Assembly: GCA_035638075.1 (NCBI GenBank)
Contig: DASRAU010000022.1
Location: 1 to 39,942, forward strand
DNA from: DASRAU01 sp035638075
GTDB taxonomy: Bacteria > Acidobacteriota > Polarisedimenticolia > Gp22-AA2
DNA: 39,942 nt
Reading direction: 5' to 3'
This document shows positions 1-7,864 of this stretch, piece after piece (position 1 is the stretch's first letter; every line of letters starts with the position of its first letter). Below the pieces are notes generated by a model that had not been told where the DNA came from, made no database searches, and was given only the letters and a program-made list of their open reading frames with translations. The position numbers and the translations under genes are program-made.

Positions 1-1229
1 CCCGGGACCCGGAACACCCCTTCGGCCGGCCGCGGCAGGCGATAGAGCCCGGCGACCGTCAGGCCCAGGAACACCACCGTGATGAAGACGAAGTACCCGA
101 GGATCGCGTCGTAGTTCGCGAGCCCGACGACGAGGCAGGCGAGCAGGGCCTGGAGCGCGATGGCCCGCACCGGGGTCCCGAGGCGCGGATGGAGCCGCCC
201 GATCGAGGCCGGAAGGTAGCCGTCCCGCGCCATGGCGTAGGACACGCGCGGCGCCGTGACGATGACCGCCGAAAGGCTCCCGGCGATGGCGATCATCACG
301 ATGACGGCGAAGACACGGCCGCCGCTCTCGCCGAAGAGCGCCGCCCCCGCCTGCGCGGCGAACGCGGGCCCCGAGGCGGCAGTCTCCATCGGCACGAGGC
401 GGATGAAGGCGCCGCTCACCAGCAGGTAGACGAGGGTGGCGACCGCGACGCCGATGGCCAGCGCCCGCGGCAGGGTCCGCGCCGGGTCCTTGATCTCTCC
501 GCCGATCTTGGCGATGTCCCAGAAGCCGGCGAAGGCGAAGAAGGCGCCGAGGACGCCGCCGGCCAGCCCGGCGACGAGCGGCGCCGTCCCGGGGCGCGGC
601 GCCGCGAACGGCAGGAAGTTCGACCACGTCCCGTGCGCCGACACGAACCCCAGCACGATGATCGCCGCGAGCAGCAGCAGCTTCACCGCCGCGAACAGCC
701 GCATGACGTTTCCCGCGACGCGCATTCCCAGGACGCTCATCGCCGCGAGGACGACGACGATCCCGATCGCGACGGCTTTCTCGCCCGCGGCGCCGAGCGG
801 GACGACCGCGGCGGTGTACTTCCCCAGGCCGGCCGCGAGTGCCGCGGTGAGACCGGGGTCCATGACGAGCAGGCTCTTCCAGCCGTAGAGGAAGGCGACG
901 GCCGGCCCCCACGCCTCGCGCAGGTAGACATAGCCGCCCCCCGCCTGGGGAAAACGCGACGCCAGCTCGCCGTAGCAGAGCGATCCGGACAGCGCCGCCG
1001 CACCCACCAGGAGCCACACGACGAGCACGAGCAGAGGCGAGCCGAGGTCGCGCGCCATGCCGGCCGGAGTGAGGAAGATGCCGATGCCGATGATCTCGGC
1101 GACGACGAGCGCTACGGCGGCATCGAGCCCGAGCTTCTGCGGTCCCGCCCCGTTCGATGCGGCGCGTTTCGGTGCGTCTCGTTTCGAGCCCCAGGCGAGC
1201 ATGGTCCGGGGCGACTCCGCAAGAGTCAT
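1..1229 (-). CDS. APC-family amino acid permease (3' end beyond window)
   Basis: This is an inner-membrane amino acid transporter of the APC superfamily, seen as the first 409 codons; the gene runs off the left edge. After a polar N-terminus of about 35 residues the protein is a series of hydrophobic helices. The first carries GIGIFLTPAG, the glycine-rich substrate-binding break of TM1 in this family. A second family signature sits in the middle, FAFAGFWDIAKIGGEIKDP, which matches the TM6 break and following loop of LAT-type exchangers and relatives. The ATG at 1229 was chosen because the next Met (10 residues on) would shorten the polar tail and no better start is seen; no clear Shine-Dalgarno sequence precedes it. 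Substrate cannot be read from sequence. It is on the same strand as the gene for the GST upstream but is separated from it by 188 bases holding an inverted repeat, so it is probably its own unit. Confidence 0.85.
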   Translation of the reverse strand, partial: MTLAESPRTMLAWGSKRDAPKRAASNGAGPQKLGLDAAVALVVAEIIGIGIFLTPAGMARDLGSPLLVLVVWLLVGAAALSGSLCYGELASRFPQAGGGYVYLREAWGPAVAFLYGWKSLLVMDPGLTAALAAGLGKYTAAVVPLGAAGEKAVAIGIVVVLAAMSVLGMRVAGNVMRLFAAVKLLLLAAIIVLGFVSAHGTWSNFLPFAAPRPGTAPLVAGLAGGVLGAFFAFAGFWDIAKIGGEIKDPARTLPRALAIGVAVATLVYLLVSGAFIRLVPMETAASGPAFAAQAGAALFGESGGRVFAVIVMIAIAGSLSAVIVTAPRVSYAMARDGYLPASIGRLHPRLGTPVRAIALQALLACLVVGLANYDAILGYFVFITVVFLGLTVAGLYRLPRPAEGVFRVP

Positions 1230-1231
1230 TC

Positions 1232-1356
1232 CATGGTGGTGGGCAGCTTGTGGATCGGATCCCGGGTTGCGAGGCGAGGCTGGGACTAAACCCATGTCAG
1301 GTCAATGGCTTGCCTGGGCCAACGGGCGCGCGATCCACAGGCTTCGCACCACCATG
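1232..1356. repeat. Long imperfect inverted repeat (26-base arms)
   Basis: Arms at 1232-1257 and 1331-1356 are reverse complements at 23 of 26 positions, one of the mismatches being a G-U pair in RNA. They enclose 73 bases. Together they form an element of 125 bases between the GST gene and the permease. No obvious target-site duplication flanks it. It could be a miniature transposable element, a terminator/attenuator, or a structured leader of the permease. Confidence 0.7.
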
Positions 1357-1417
1357 CCGGGGGCGCCCTGAACATAGGGGGAATGCTCCGTCCAGGGCGC
1401 CTCGTACGGATTACGGG

Positions 1418-2056
1418 CTACGGCTGGCGGTCGAACTCCATGACGCGGCCGATCCAGGCGAGCGTCCGGGGCGCATTGTCGATCTTCACGTGCTTGCGGA
1501 AGAAGCCCCACGCCGGCATGCGCTTCACGGCCGTGTCGGTGCACGCCCCGAGGAAGAGCATCGTGCCGACGGTGAAATCCGCCGCGCTGGGGCCTGAGCC
1601 TCCGACGAGCCACTCGCCTTTCTCCGAGAGTGTCTCCTCGACGCGCGAGGTGGCGCGGCCGAGCAGGTCGTTGGCCCGCTTGATCACCTCGGGATCGGGC
1701 GTCTCCGCGCGCAGCTGGCCGAAGGCCGCCGAGATGCCGGGACCGGCGTCGGTGCGCGCGAACAGCTCCCATTGCTCGATCGACTTCAGCGTGGCGCGGT
1801 CGGAGCTGAACAGGGGCGCGGTGTCGCGAAAGTTGGCGTCGAGGTAGCGCAGGATGGCGTACGAGTCGAAGACCACCGTGTCGCCGTGCAGCAGCACCGG
1901 CGTCAGCGGCTGGCCCGAGACCTTCACCACCGCTTCACGGTTGGCCGGGTCGACGGCGACCCGCTCGTACGGCAGCTTCTTGTATGCCAGCGCGCAGCGC
2001 ACCTTGATGTTGTTCGGGGACGGACCGAGGTCGTAGAGCTTGAGGGACAGGGACAT
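1418..2056 (-). CDS. Glutathione S-transferase family protein
   Basis: A 212-residue protein of normal length for a cytosolic GST. Residues 1-80 form the thioredoxin-like N-terminal domain, with a Ser-Pro-Asn-Asn stretch (near residue 13) where the catalytic Ser/Tyr lies, the cis-proline region (LTPVLL) and the glutathione-contacting segment DSYAILRYLD. Residues 90-210 are the all-helical C-terminal domain. The start is decided by AAGGAGG five bases upstream; an out-of-frame ATG four bases before it is too close to this site. It begins 11 bases after the stop of acvB, so it is probably the last gene of the DUF1003-mprF-acvB operon. Substrate is unknown, and its role alongside lipid lysylation genes is not evident. 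Confidence 0.88.
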   Translation of the reverse strand: MSLSLKLYDLGPSPNNIKVRCALAYKKLPYERVAVDPANREAVVKVSGQPLTPVLLHGDTVVFDSYAILRYLDANFRDTAPLFSSDRATLKSIEQWELFARTDAGPGISAAFGQLRAETPDPEVIKRANDLLGRATSRVEETLSEKGEWLVGGSGPSAADFTVGTMLFLGACTDTAVKRMPAWGFFRKHVKIDNAPRTLAWIGRVMEFDRQP

Positions 2057-2067
2057 TCATGCCTCCT

Positions 2068-3807
2068 TCAGGGATGCCTTGGCTGCGAGGCTGGAGCGGA
2101 GCCCGATGTTAGCACGCCCCCCGCGAGGGTCTTCTGGACGAACGCGGCGACCTCGTCGGCGATGACGTCGTAGTCGCCGCCGAAGTGATGCCCGCCGCCG
2201 AGAGCGCGCACGAGCCGCGTCTCGCCCGGGGTCAGGCCGGAGCAGGCTGATTCCCGGTCCTCGGCGCCGTAGACGCACAGGGTCGGCAGCTTCAAGGCCT
2301 CGATCTGCGGCCGCACCTTGTCGGGGCTCGGCTTCTCGCTGTGGCGGAACCAGTCGAGCGGGCTCACCTCCCAGGTGGCGAATGGCCCCGGCGACACGAT
2401 CACCACCGCCGAGAACACCGGGTCGGCGGCGCCGGCGCCGTACTCCGGACGGTCGACGAGGAAGGGCGCCACCTCGGCCCCGAACGAGTAGCCGCCGAAG
2501 AGGATCGGCTTCCCCTGCGGCCGCAGCAGGTCGAGGACGAGCTTGAGGTCCGCGGCGGTGCGCGGCGCCGGCTTCTCCTTCCAGAAATACTGCAGCGCGC
2601 TGATGCCGACGGTGTCCACGTGGTCGCGCGCCAGGCGCGCCGCGAGGGTGCGATCGAGGCTCGACCAGCCGCCGTCGCCGGAGATGAACAGGAGATAGGC
2701 GCGCGGCCTGTCGGAGAGATGCAGCATCAGCGGCAGGTCGAGCTTCTCGAGGCCCGCGCGCAGCGCCTCGGCGTTGGACGCCGCTCCCTTGCCGCCACGC
2801 GCGCCGCCTCCCGCATCCCCGCGGCCCGGCGAGGCGCTCTCTTCCGGGGCACCGGCCTCGGCGTCACCGTCGGCGAACACGCCGCCCGAATCGGCGACCT
2901 CCTCCCCCGCCGCGGCGCCGGCGCGGCCGGCGACGATCGCCGGCTGCGCCGCGGCGCTCTCCATGAGCAGGCGCACGCCGTTGTCGAACGCCGGCCCCCA
3001 GCGTTTCTCGTTGCCGTAGCCGTGACCGACGCCGTCGAGCGCCTCGAGCTTCGCCCCGTTCACGGCATGGACGAAGCGGCCGGTCGCCTCGGCGCCGCAC
3101 ACCTTGTCCACGTTCCCCTGCAGCACCACCCAGGGGCGCTGGAGATCGGCCGGCGGGAAGTCGATCCGCTTCTTCGCCGCGTCGTATTCCGGCCGGAAGC
3201 CCCGATGGCTGCAGATCGACGGCGCCCCCTCGAGATCGGGACAGAAGCCGAGGCTCATCCCGCCCGCGAAGGTCTCCGGCGGCCCTCCCGCGAGCGCCGC
3301 GTACACGAGCGTCGCGCCGCTCGAATAGCCGAGCAGGATCGGCGGGCTCGGCGCGTCGAACCCCGCCTGCTTCTCGATGGACTTGCCGATCTCCTCCAGG
3401 TCGCAGGCGGGACACCAGCACGGCACACGCTCGCTGTTCGCCGCCTTGAGGTACGCCGGCAGCGACAGCCCGGCGACGGCGGCGCCGCTCTCGCGTGCCG
3501 CGCGGCGCGCCATCTCGACGACGCCGAGGTTCCACCCGCCGTCGCCGCTCAGGAAGAGAATCGCCCGGCTCGGCTTCCTGGCGGGGTTGCCCGACGACCT
3601 GGGCGGGAGATACAGGGTGGCGCTGCCGGCGAACGGAACCCGCACGTTGAGCTCGGTGAGGCCCTCCTGCGCCGTCGCGGCGGCCGACGACTTCGACGCC
3701 GACGACGCGTGCGGCTTCGCGGGTGCCGCGGCGGTCGAACGCTCCCCCGCGGCGGTCGTTCGTCCCGCCGCGATGCCCAGCGCGAGCGCCAGGACCAGCG
3801 CCGTCAC
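2068..3807 (-). CDS. acvB: AcvB/VirJ-like periplasmic hydrolase with two hydrolase domains
   Basis: A 579-residue exported protein. In Agrobacterium, AcvB is a periplasmic lysyl-phosphatidylglycerol hydrolase encoded directly after the MprF homologue LpiA, and the same order is seen here. A hydrophobic N-terminus (residues 1-20) acts as signal peptide. Two alpha/beta-hydrolase-like halves follow: residues about 80-285 with SGDGGW (87-92), GYSSG (160-164, Ser162), Asp234 and His262; and residues about 365-562 with SGDGGW (376-381), GYSFG (439-443, Ser441), Asp517 and His540/541. A Gly/Ala/Glu-rich linker (290-345) joins them. The GTG start at 3807 overlaps the mprF stop as GTGA; the open frame extends 40 codons further upstream, but that part lies in mprF and looks like shadow. 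Both halves keep a Ser-Asp-His set, so both may be active. A role in virulence or type IV secretion is not implied. Confidence 0.85.
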   Translation of the reverse strand: MTALVLALALGIAAGRTTAAGERSTAAAPAKPHASSASKSSAAATAQEGLTELNVRVPFAGSATLYLPPRSSGNPARKPSRAILFLSGDGGWNLGVVEMARRAARESGAAVAGLSLPAYLKAANSERVPCWCPACDLEEIGKSIEKQAGFDAPSPPILLGYSSGATLVYAALAGGPPETFAGGMSLGFCPDLEGAPSICSHRGFRPEYDAAKKRIDFPPADLQRPWVVLQGNVDKVCGAEATGRFVHAVNGAKLEALDGVGHGYGNEKRWGPAFDNGVRLLMESAAAQPAIVAGRAGAAAGEEVADSGGVFADGDAEAGAPEESASPGRGDAGGGARGGKGAASNAEALRAGLEKLDLPLMLHLSDRPRAYLLFISGDGGWSSLDRTLAARLARDHVDTVGISALQYFWKEKPAPRTAADLKLVLDLLRPQGKPILFGGYSFGAEVAPFLVDRPEYGAGAADPVFSAVVIVSPGPFATWEVSPLDWFRHSEKPSPDKVRPQIEALKLPTLCVYGAEDRESACSGLTPGETRLVRALGGGHHFGGDYDVIADEVAAFVQKTLAGGVLTSGSAPASQPRHP

Positions 3808-6323
3808 GCCTGGGCCTTGCCGGGGCGCAGGACCGCGCGCCAGCCGCCGGCGATCAGGACGGACACCTGCACCACCGCGAACGGCCACTCCCACGATTCG
3901 CCATACGCCATGTAACGGGGCACCCACCGGGGCTGGAACTTCGCCTTGTACGACCGCAGGCCCTGGAAATGATACAGCCCTTCACCGTGCCGGAAGAGCA
4001 GGTGCGCCATCCGTTCCCACAGGCGCGCGCCGCTGAGATCCCCGACCGCCGCCAGCGGCGCGACGCCGAAGTTGAAGGTGGCGAAGCCTTCCTTGTGTCC
4101 CCATTCGAGGAGGCTTGCGAACAGGTAGTCCATGACGCCGTCCGGAGCCTCGCGCCCGTGGCGCATGAGATCGATCGACAGCTCCCCCTTGTTCGGGCCG
4201 CACAGGAGGTTCGCGAAGGCGACGACGCGCTCGCGCTCGTCGAGGACGACGGCGCACGGGAAGCGCTTCAGGTACTCCTCGCTGAACGCGCCGACCGAGA
4301 ACTGCTTCTCGCGGCCGACCTGGCGCTCGAGCCATTCGTCGGAAACACGCCGCAGCTCGGGAAGACGAGCCGCGACTTCCTCGGGCGGCAGCACCGCGAA
4401 GCCGCCGCCTTCCTTCTCCTCGACGCGGCGCACCGCGTGGCGGAAGGGCTTCCAGCGGCCGCCGGCGAGCGAGAAGTCGGTGAGGGGCAGGATGGCCTCC
4501 TCCCCCAGCTTGAAGAAGGAGAAGCCCCGGTCGTGCAGGCTCGGCAGCCACGCTGCGGAGAGCTGGTAGAACATCAGCCGTCGATCGAGCGCGTCGGCGT
4601 GCTCGATGAGCGCGTCGAGGAACGGCCGCTCGTCGCCCTGGGGCGTGGTCGGGTCGCCGAACACCACGAGATAGGAACCGACGACGCGGTACGAGCAGAA
4701 CGCGTCGCCGTCCTGGAAGAAGATCGCCTTGTCCCCCGCCGCCACCATCATGGCGGTGGTCCCCTGTCCGGTCCGCGCGTGCGAGGCGAGCGCCCGGTCG
4801 ATTTCGGCCGCGTCGGGCGCGTGGAACTTCGACGCCGCTCGCAGACCGCCCAGCAGCAGCACGCCCGCCCCGGCGATCGACAGGAGCGCCAGCCCGCGCA
4901 GGACGCGGGCCATCTGGTCGGCGTGCGCGCCGAACCCGAAGCGTCCCCACGTGGCATGCTCGTACGCCGAGGCGGAGAACGACCCGAAGCCGACCGCCGC
5001 GTAGATGAAGATGGCCAGGCCGACGAGCAGGATCGCCGTCCAGCCGACCCACGGCGCGCGTCCGGAGCGGCGGAACTGCGCCGCCTGCGAGCCGACGATG
5101 GCGGCGATCGCCAGGAGCACGATCGCCTCCTCGTAATCGAGCCCCTTCAGCGCCGCCGCCAGCGCCGCGGCGAGCAGGATGCCGACCGTCAGGTGGTGCG
5201 CTTCGCGATAGCCGCGCATCACGCCGCGCGCCAGGAAGAGCAGCCCGAGCCCCGCCAGCGCTCCGAAGAGGTGCGACACCTCGACGACGCCGATCGGCAC
5301 CCAGTGCGACAGCGTCTTCATGCGGTGCTCCACCGCCGGCGAGGCGGTCGAGACCAGCATCACCGCCCCGGCGCCGGCGACGAGAAGCCCGAGCACCGCC
5401 GGGATCGGACTCAGCCAGCGGGCCCCCGTGCGCGCGCCCCGGGCCAGGAGGATCAGGCAGGCGATGAGCCACGGGATGACGTAATAGATGATGCGGTACG
5501 CGACGAGGGCCGCGGCCAGCATCGACTGCTCGACGGGCAGGCGCAGCAGCCAGTAGGCGTCGGCGCTGCCGAGGCCTCCCGGCATCAGGGACACGACACC
5601 GACCGCCTGCCCGTTGAAGAAGCCCCGCAGGGCGTCGGTGAAGGGCAGCGCCGCGCCGCAGGCATTGAGCGCCGCCGCGAACACGAGCGCCGCGAGGATC
5701 CAGTCGGCCAGCGCCACGGCGAGAAGGGCCCGCCAGCCTCCGCTGCCGCGTCGCAGCCACACGGGCACCATGCCGGCTTTCTCGAGAGCGCCGAGCAGCT
5801 GAGCCACGATGGCGAGGAGCACCGCTGCGGCGGCGAACGCGGCGAGCGGCGGGAAGGCGGCGACGCTGACGAGGACCGCCCCCAGCGCCGTGGCGAAGGA
5901 AATCATCGTGGCGATGACGGCGCCACGCAGCGCCCCCGCCTCGAGGTCGTACGGCGCATAGAGCCAGATGCGGATCGCCGGCCCGGCGAGCGGCCCGAGC
6001 GTCAGGAAATTGCTCCACGCGAAAGCGAGCGTTCCGAAACGCCAGCGGGCGATCGGCGGCACGGACGTGCGCGTCAGCGCGACCATGTCATAGAGGCCGA
6101 AGAGGACGAGGTTGACGACGGTCAGGCCGGCGGCGATGCCGAGCCAGCGGCGGTCCAGAAAGTGCAGCGCCGATCGCACGGCGGCCAGGTCGAGCTTCTT
6201 GAGGTCCTCCCAGCCGAGAAACGCGATGGCGGCGAGGAGGAGGAACGGCCAGAAGCGCCCGACGCTCGCGAGGACCCGCAGCCCGAGCGGCGGTCTCGAG
6301 GAACCGGTCTTGTCGTCGGTCAC
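3804..6323 (-). CDS. mprF: Bifunctional aminoacyl-phosphatidylglycerol synthase/flippase (MprF/LpiA)
   Basis: An 839-residue inner-membrane protein of full MprF length. The N-terminal 500 or so residues are a run of about fourteen hydrophobic helices (flippase and linker part). The C-terminal 310 residues are the soluble DUF2156 (GNAT-like) domain that transfers an amino acid, usually lysine or alanine, from its tRNA to phosphatidylglycerol. Recognisable pieces of that domain are GDP near the start of the domain, FFKLGEEAILPL, FATFNFGVAPLAAVG, and the closing GLYHFQGLRSYKAKFQPRW. The protein starts with GTG at 6323, overlapping the DUF1003 stop by four bases (GTGA), and its own stop overlaps the acvB start in the same way, so the three are translationally coupled. 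The amino acid used cannot be told from sequence. The product lowers envelope negative charge and gives resistance to cationic peptides and acid in studied species. Confidence 0.92.
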   Translation of the reverse strand: MTDDKTGSSRPPLGLRVLASVGRFWPFLLLAAIAFLGWEDLKKLDLAAVRSALHFLDRRWLGIAAGLTVVNLVLFGLYDMVALTRTSVPPIARWRFGTLAFAWSNFLTLGPLAGPAIRIWLYAPYDLEAGALRGAVIATMISFATALGAVLVSVAAFPPLAAFAAAAVLLAIVAQLLGALEKAGMVPVWLRRGSGGWRALLAVALADWILAALVFAAALNACGAALPFTDALRGFFNGQAVGVVSLMPGGLGSADAYWLLRLPVEQSMLAAALVAYRIIYYVIPWLIACLILLARGARTGARWLSPIPAVLGLLVAGAGAVMLVSTASPAVEHRMKTLSHWVPIGVVEVSHLFGALAGLGLLFLARGVMRGYREAHHLTVGILLAAALAAALKGLDYEEAIVLLAIAAIVGSQAAQFRRSGRAPWVGWTAILLVGLAIFIYAAVGFGSFSASAYEHATWGRFGFGAHADQMARVLRGLALLSIAGAGVLLLGGLRAASKFHAPDAAEIDRALASHARTGQGTTAMMVAAGDKAIFFQDGDAFCSYRVVGSYLVVFGDPTTPQGDERPFLDALIEHADALDRRLMFYQLSAAWLPSLHDRGFSFFKLGEEAILPLTDFSLAGGRWKPFRHAVRRVEEKEGGGFAVLPPEEVAARLPELRRVSDEWLERQVGREKQFSVGAFSEEYLKRFPCAVVLDERERVVAFANLLCGPNKGELSIDLMRHGREAPDGVMDYLFASLLEWGHKEGFATFNFGVAPLAAVGDLSGARLWERMAHLLFRHGEGLYHFQGLRSYKAKFQPRWVPRYMAYGESWEWPFAVVQVSVLIAGGWRAVLRPGKAQA

Positions 6324-6811
6324 TTGCGGAGGAACGGCTCGATCTGCTCGGCGAGCTGGTCGAGCTTCTCGTGCAGCGCCTTGATCTCGACCTCCGCCTG
6401 GAGATTGATCTCGTAGTCCGCCTCGGCCCGCTCGCGGTCGCGCTTCGCCTGCCGGTTCTGGCTCATCAGGATGACCGGCGCCTGCAGTGACGCCAGGCAG
6501 GAGAGGAGGAGATTCAGCAGGATGTACGGGTACGGGTCGAAGGCACGCTCAAAGAGAATCCACGAGTTCAGGGCGATCCAGGCGATCAGCGTGGCGACGA
6601 AGAGCCCGATGAACGTCCAGGAGCCGCCGAACTCCGCGACCTCGTCGGCGATGCGCTCGCCGAAGGTGCGCTCCTCGACCTTCCCGGGCGCCTCGCGGCG
6701 CCGGCCGATCTGCTCGGCCATGGCCAGGAGGACCCGGCGCTCGTGTTCGTCCGCCTGGTCCCAGGCCTTGCCCAGGAAGCGCAGCGCGAGCTGGTGGGCC
6801 CGGTGCTTCAT
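6320..6811 (-). CDS. DUF1003 membrane protein
   Basis: A 163-residue protein with the DUF1003 layout. A charged helical N-terminus (1-60) is followed by two membrane helices (about 65-87 and 92-112). Next comes the conserved segment LMSQNRQAKRDRERAEADYE and a C-terminal coiled coil of about 40 residues. The ATG at 6811 has GGAGG ten bases upstream. It is the first gene of the operon with mprF and acvB; its stop codon overlaps the mprF start. The family has no established biochemical role. The coupling to lipid aminoacylation here suggests a structural or regulatory partner of MprF, which is inference. Confidence 0.85.
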   Translation of the reverse strand: MKHRAHQLALRFLGKAWDQADEHERRVLLAMAEQIGRRREAPGKVEERTFGERIADEVAEFGGSWTFIGLFVATLIAWIALNSWILFERAFDPYPYILLNLLLSCLASLQAPVILMSQNRQAKRDRERAEADYEINLQAEVEIKALHEKLDQLAEQIEPFLRK

Positions 6812-6842
6812 CGAGGCCGATCCTCCGACCCTTTCCGGGCGA

Positions 6843-7727
6843 TCAGAAGATGTAGACCGCGCCGAAGAGGACCTGGTAGTCCGGGGTCGCGTCCGTCAGC
6901 GGGATCGCGAAGGCGCCGCGGAAGCCGAATCCCGGCCGCGTGGCCACGCCCTGCAGCCCGAAGGTCAGGCGCGCGTCGTTGCCGACACCGTCGAGGCGCT
7001 CGCTCTCCCAGGTCGCCTCGATGACGGCCGACCACTCGTTGCCGAACGGGAAGATGACGGCGCCACCGGCCAGGATCGACACCTCCGAGTCGGGAAGGGG
7101 CGCGTCCGGCTGGCCGTTGTAGCGGCCTCCGATGTTGCCGGTGAAGGTGGCGGCGTGCGTGTCGGCGCGGCAGGCGGCGAAGAACTCGAGGTCGGTCTTG
7201 CCGGTGCCCAGGCCCTCGTCGGCGTCGGCGAATCCGAGCTTCATGAGCCCGCCGAGCGCGCAGTGCGACTCACCGTTGAGCAGGCGGTGCTTGAAATACA
7301 CGTCCGCGTCGTCGATGCCCGAGCCGTCGGGATCCGGCGAGTTGGCGTTGAGCTTCTCGAACCCGAGCCGGAACCCGACCTCGTTGGTGTGTCCGACCGC
7401 GAAGGCGAAGAGGCCGCTCAGGTTCATGCGCTCGACGCCGCTGTCGATGTGCTCGAAGTTGAACTGGCCTTCGATCCATCCGCCCGGGATGATCGCCGCG
7501 TCCTCGGCGAAGCGCTGGAACAGTCGGCGCGAGTCGCGGTCGGCCTGCGACGGCCGGACCGACTGCTTCTGCTCCGGCGGCGGGTTCTCGGTCCCCGTGT
7601 CCTCGCGCGGCGGCTCCTGGCCGAAGGGCTGCGTCTCCTGCGCCCGCAGCGCCGACGGCGTGAGCGCCGTGGCTGCGACCGCAAGGCAGGCAAGTGCAAG
7701 CAAATGGAATGGTTTCGTCGTGAGCAT
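6843..7727 (-). CDS. Exported outer-membrane beta-barrel protein, unknown function
   Basis: A 294-residue protein with a clear signal peptide (residues 1-30, ending SALRAQ). A proline/glutamate-rich spacer follows, then about 230 residues of alternating polar/hydrophobic strands rich in Gly, Phe and Asn. The last residue is Phe in the sequence GAVYIF, the usual outer-membrane insertion signal. It resembles the loosely defined transporter or phenol-degradation meta-pathway barrel families, but no substrate can be assigned. It ends 31 bases before the DUF1003 gene on the same strand. There is no Shine-Dalgarno sequence; a promoter sits only nine bases before the ATG, so the mRNA is probably leaderless. 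It is divergent from the M24 gene. Confidence 0.72.
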   Translation of the reverse strand: MLTTKPFHLLALACLAVAATALTPSALRAQETQPFGQEPPREDTGTENPPPEQKQSVRPSQADRDSRRLFQRFAEDAAIIPGGWIEGQFNFEHIDSGVERMNLSGLFAFAVGHTNEVGFRLGFEKLNANSPDPDGSGIDDADVYFKHRLLNGESHCALGGLMKLGFADADEGLGTGKTDLEFFAACRADTHAATFTGNIGGRYNGQPDAPLPDSEVSILAGGAVIFPFGNEWSAVIEATWESERLDGVGNDARLTFGLQGVATRPGFGFRGAFAIPLTDATPDYQVLFGAVYIF

Positions 7728-7736
7728 ACCGTCGGC

Positions 7737-7764
7737 ATTATGGCCACTTCCCCACTGTTGACAA
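7737..7764 (-). promoter_or_regulatory. Sigma-70-type promoter of the barrel gene
   Basis: On the minus strand TTGTCA (7764-7759) and CATAAT (7742-7737) are separated by 16 bases. The -10 box ends nine bases before the ATG at 7727, which puts the expected transcript start within two or three bases of the start codon. Confidence 0.5.
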
Positions 7765-7852
7765 GTCCTCTGCGCCGGTCCCCGATGCTAGACTCCGCAA
7801 CCGAACGGACCCCGGCCTGGCGCCGGCGACCCGGCTCGATCCGTACTCTCCC

Positions 7853-7860
7853 GGGGGGGG
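7853..7860 (+). promoter_or_regulatory. Homopolymeric G8 ribosome binding site
   Basis: Eight consecutive G residues lie four bases upstream of the ATG at 7865 and are the only Shine-Dalgarno-like sequence for the M24 gene. An extended -10-like TGCTAGACT is at 7786-7794. A similar G9 tract precedes the gene at 39174. Confidence 0.5.
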
Positions 7861-7864
7861 AACG

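Noticed and set aside
189..1289. Long plus-strand frame opposite the permease
   Set aside because: It is an Arg/Asp/Gly-rich shadow frame; the minus strand encodes an unmistakable APC transporter. The same holds for long antisense frames at 3723-6416, 14649-16382, 29715-31907 and 31639-33831.
2068..3807. AcvB/VirJ as evidence of a type IV secretion or virulence locus
   Set aside because: The neighbours are lipid aminoacylation genes and no vir genes are present; the AcvB lipid-hydrolase role explains the context.
7758..7794. TTGACA (7758-7763) with TAGACT (7789-7794) as a promoter of the M24 gene
   Set aside because: The spacer would be 25 bases, too long for sigma-70; the TTGACA bases coincide with the -35 of the divergent barrel promoter. 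Only the extended -10 is retained as a possibility.
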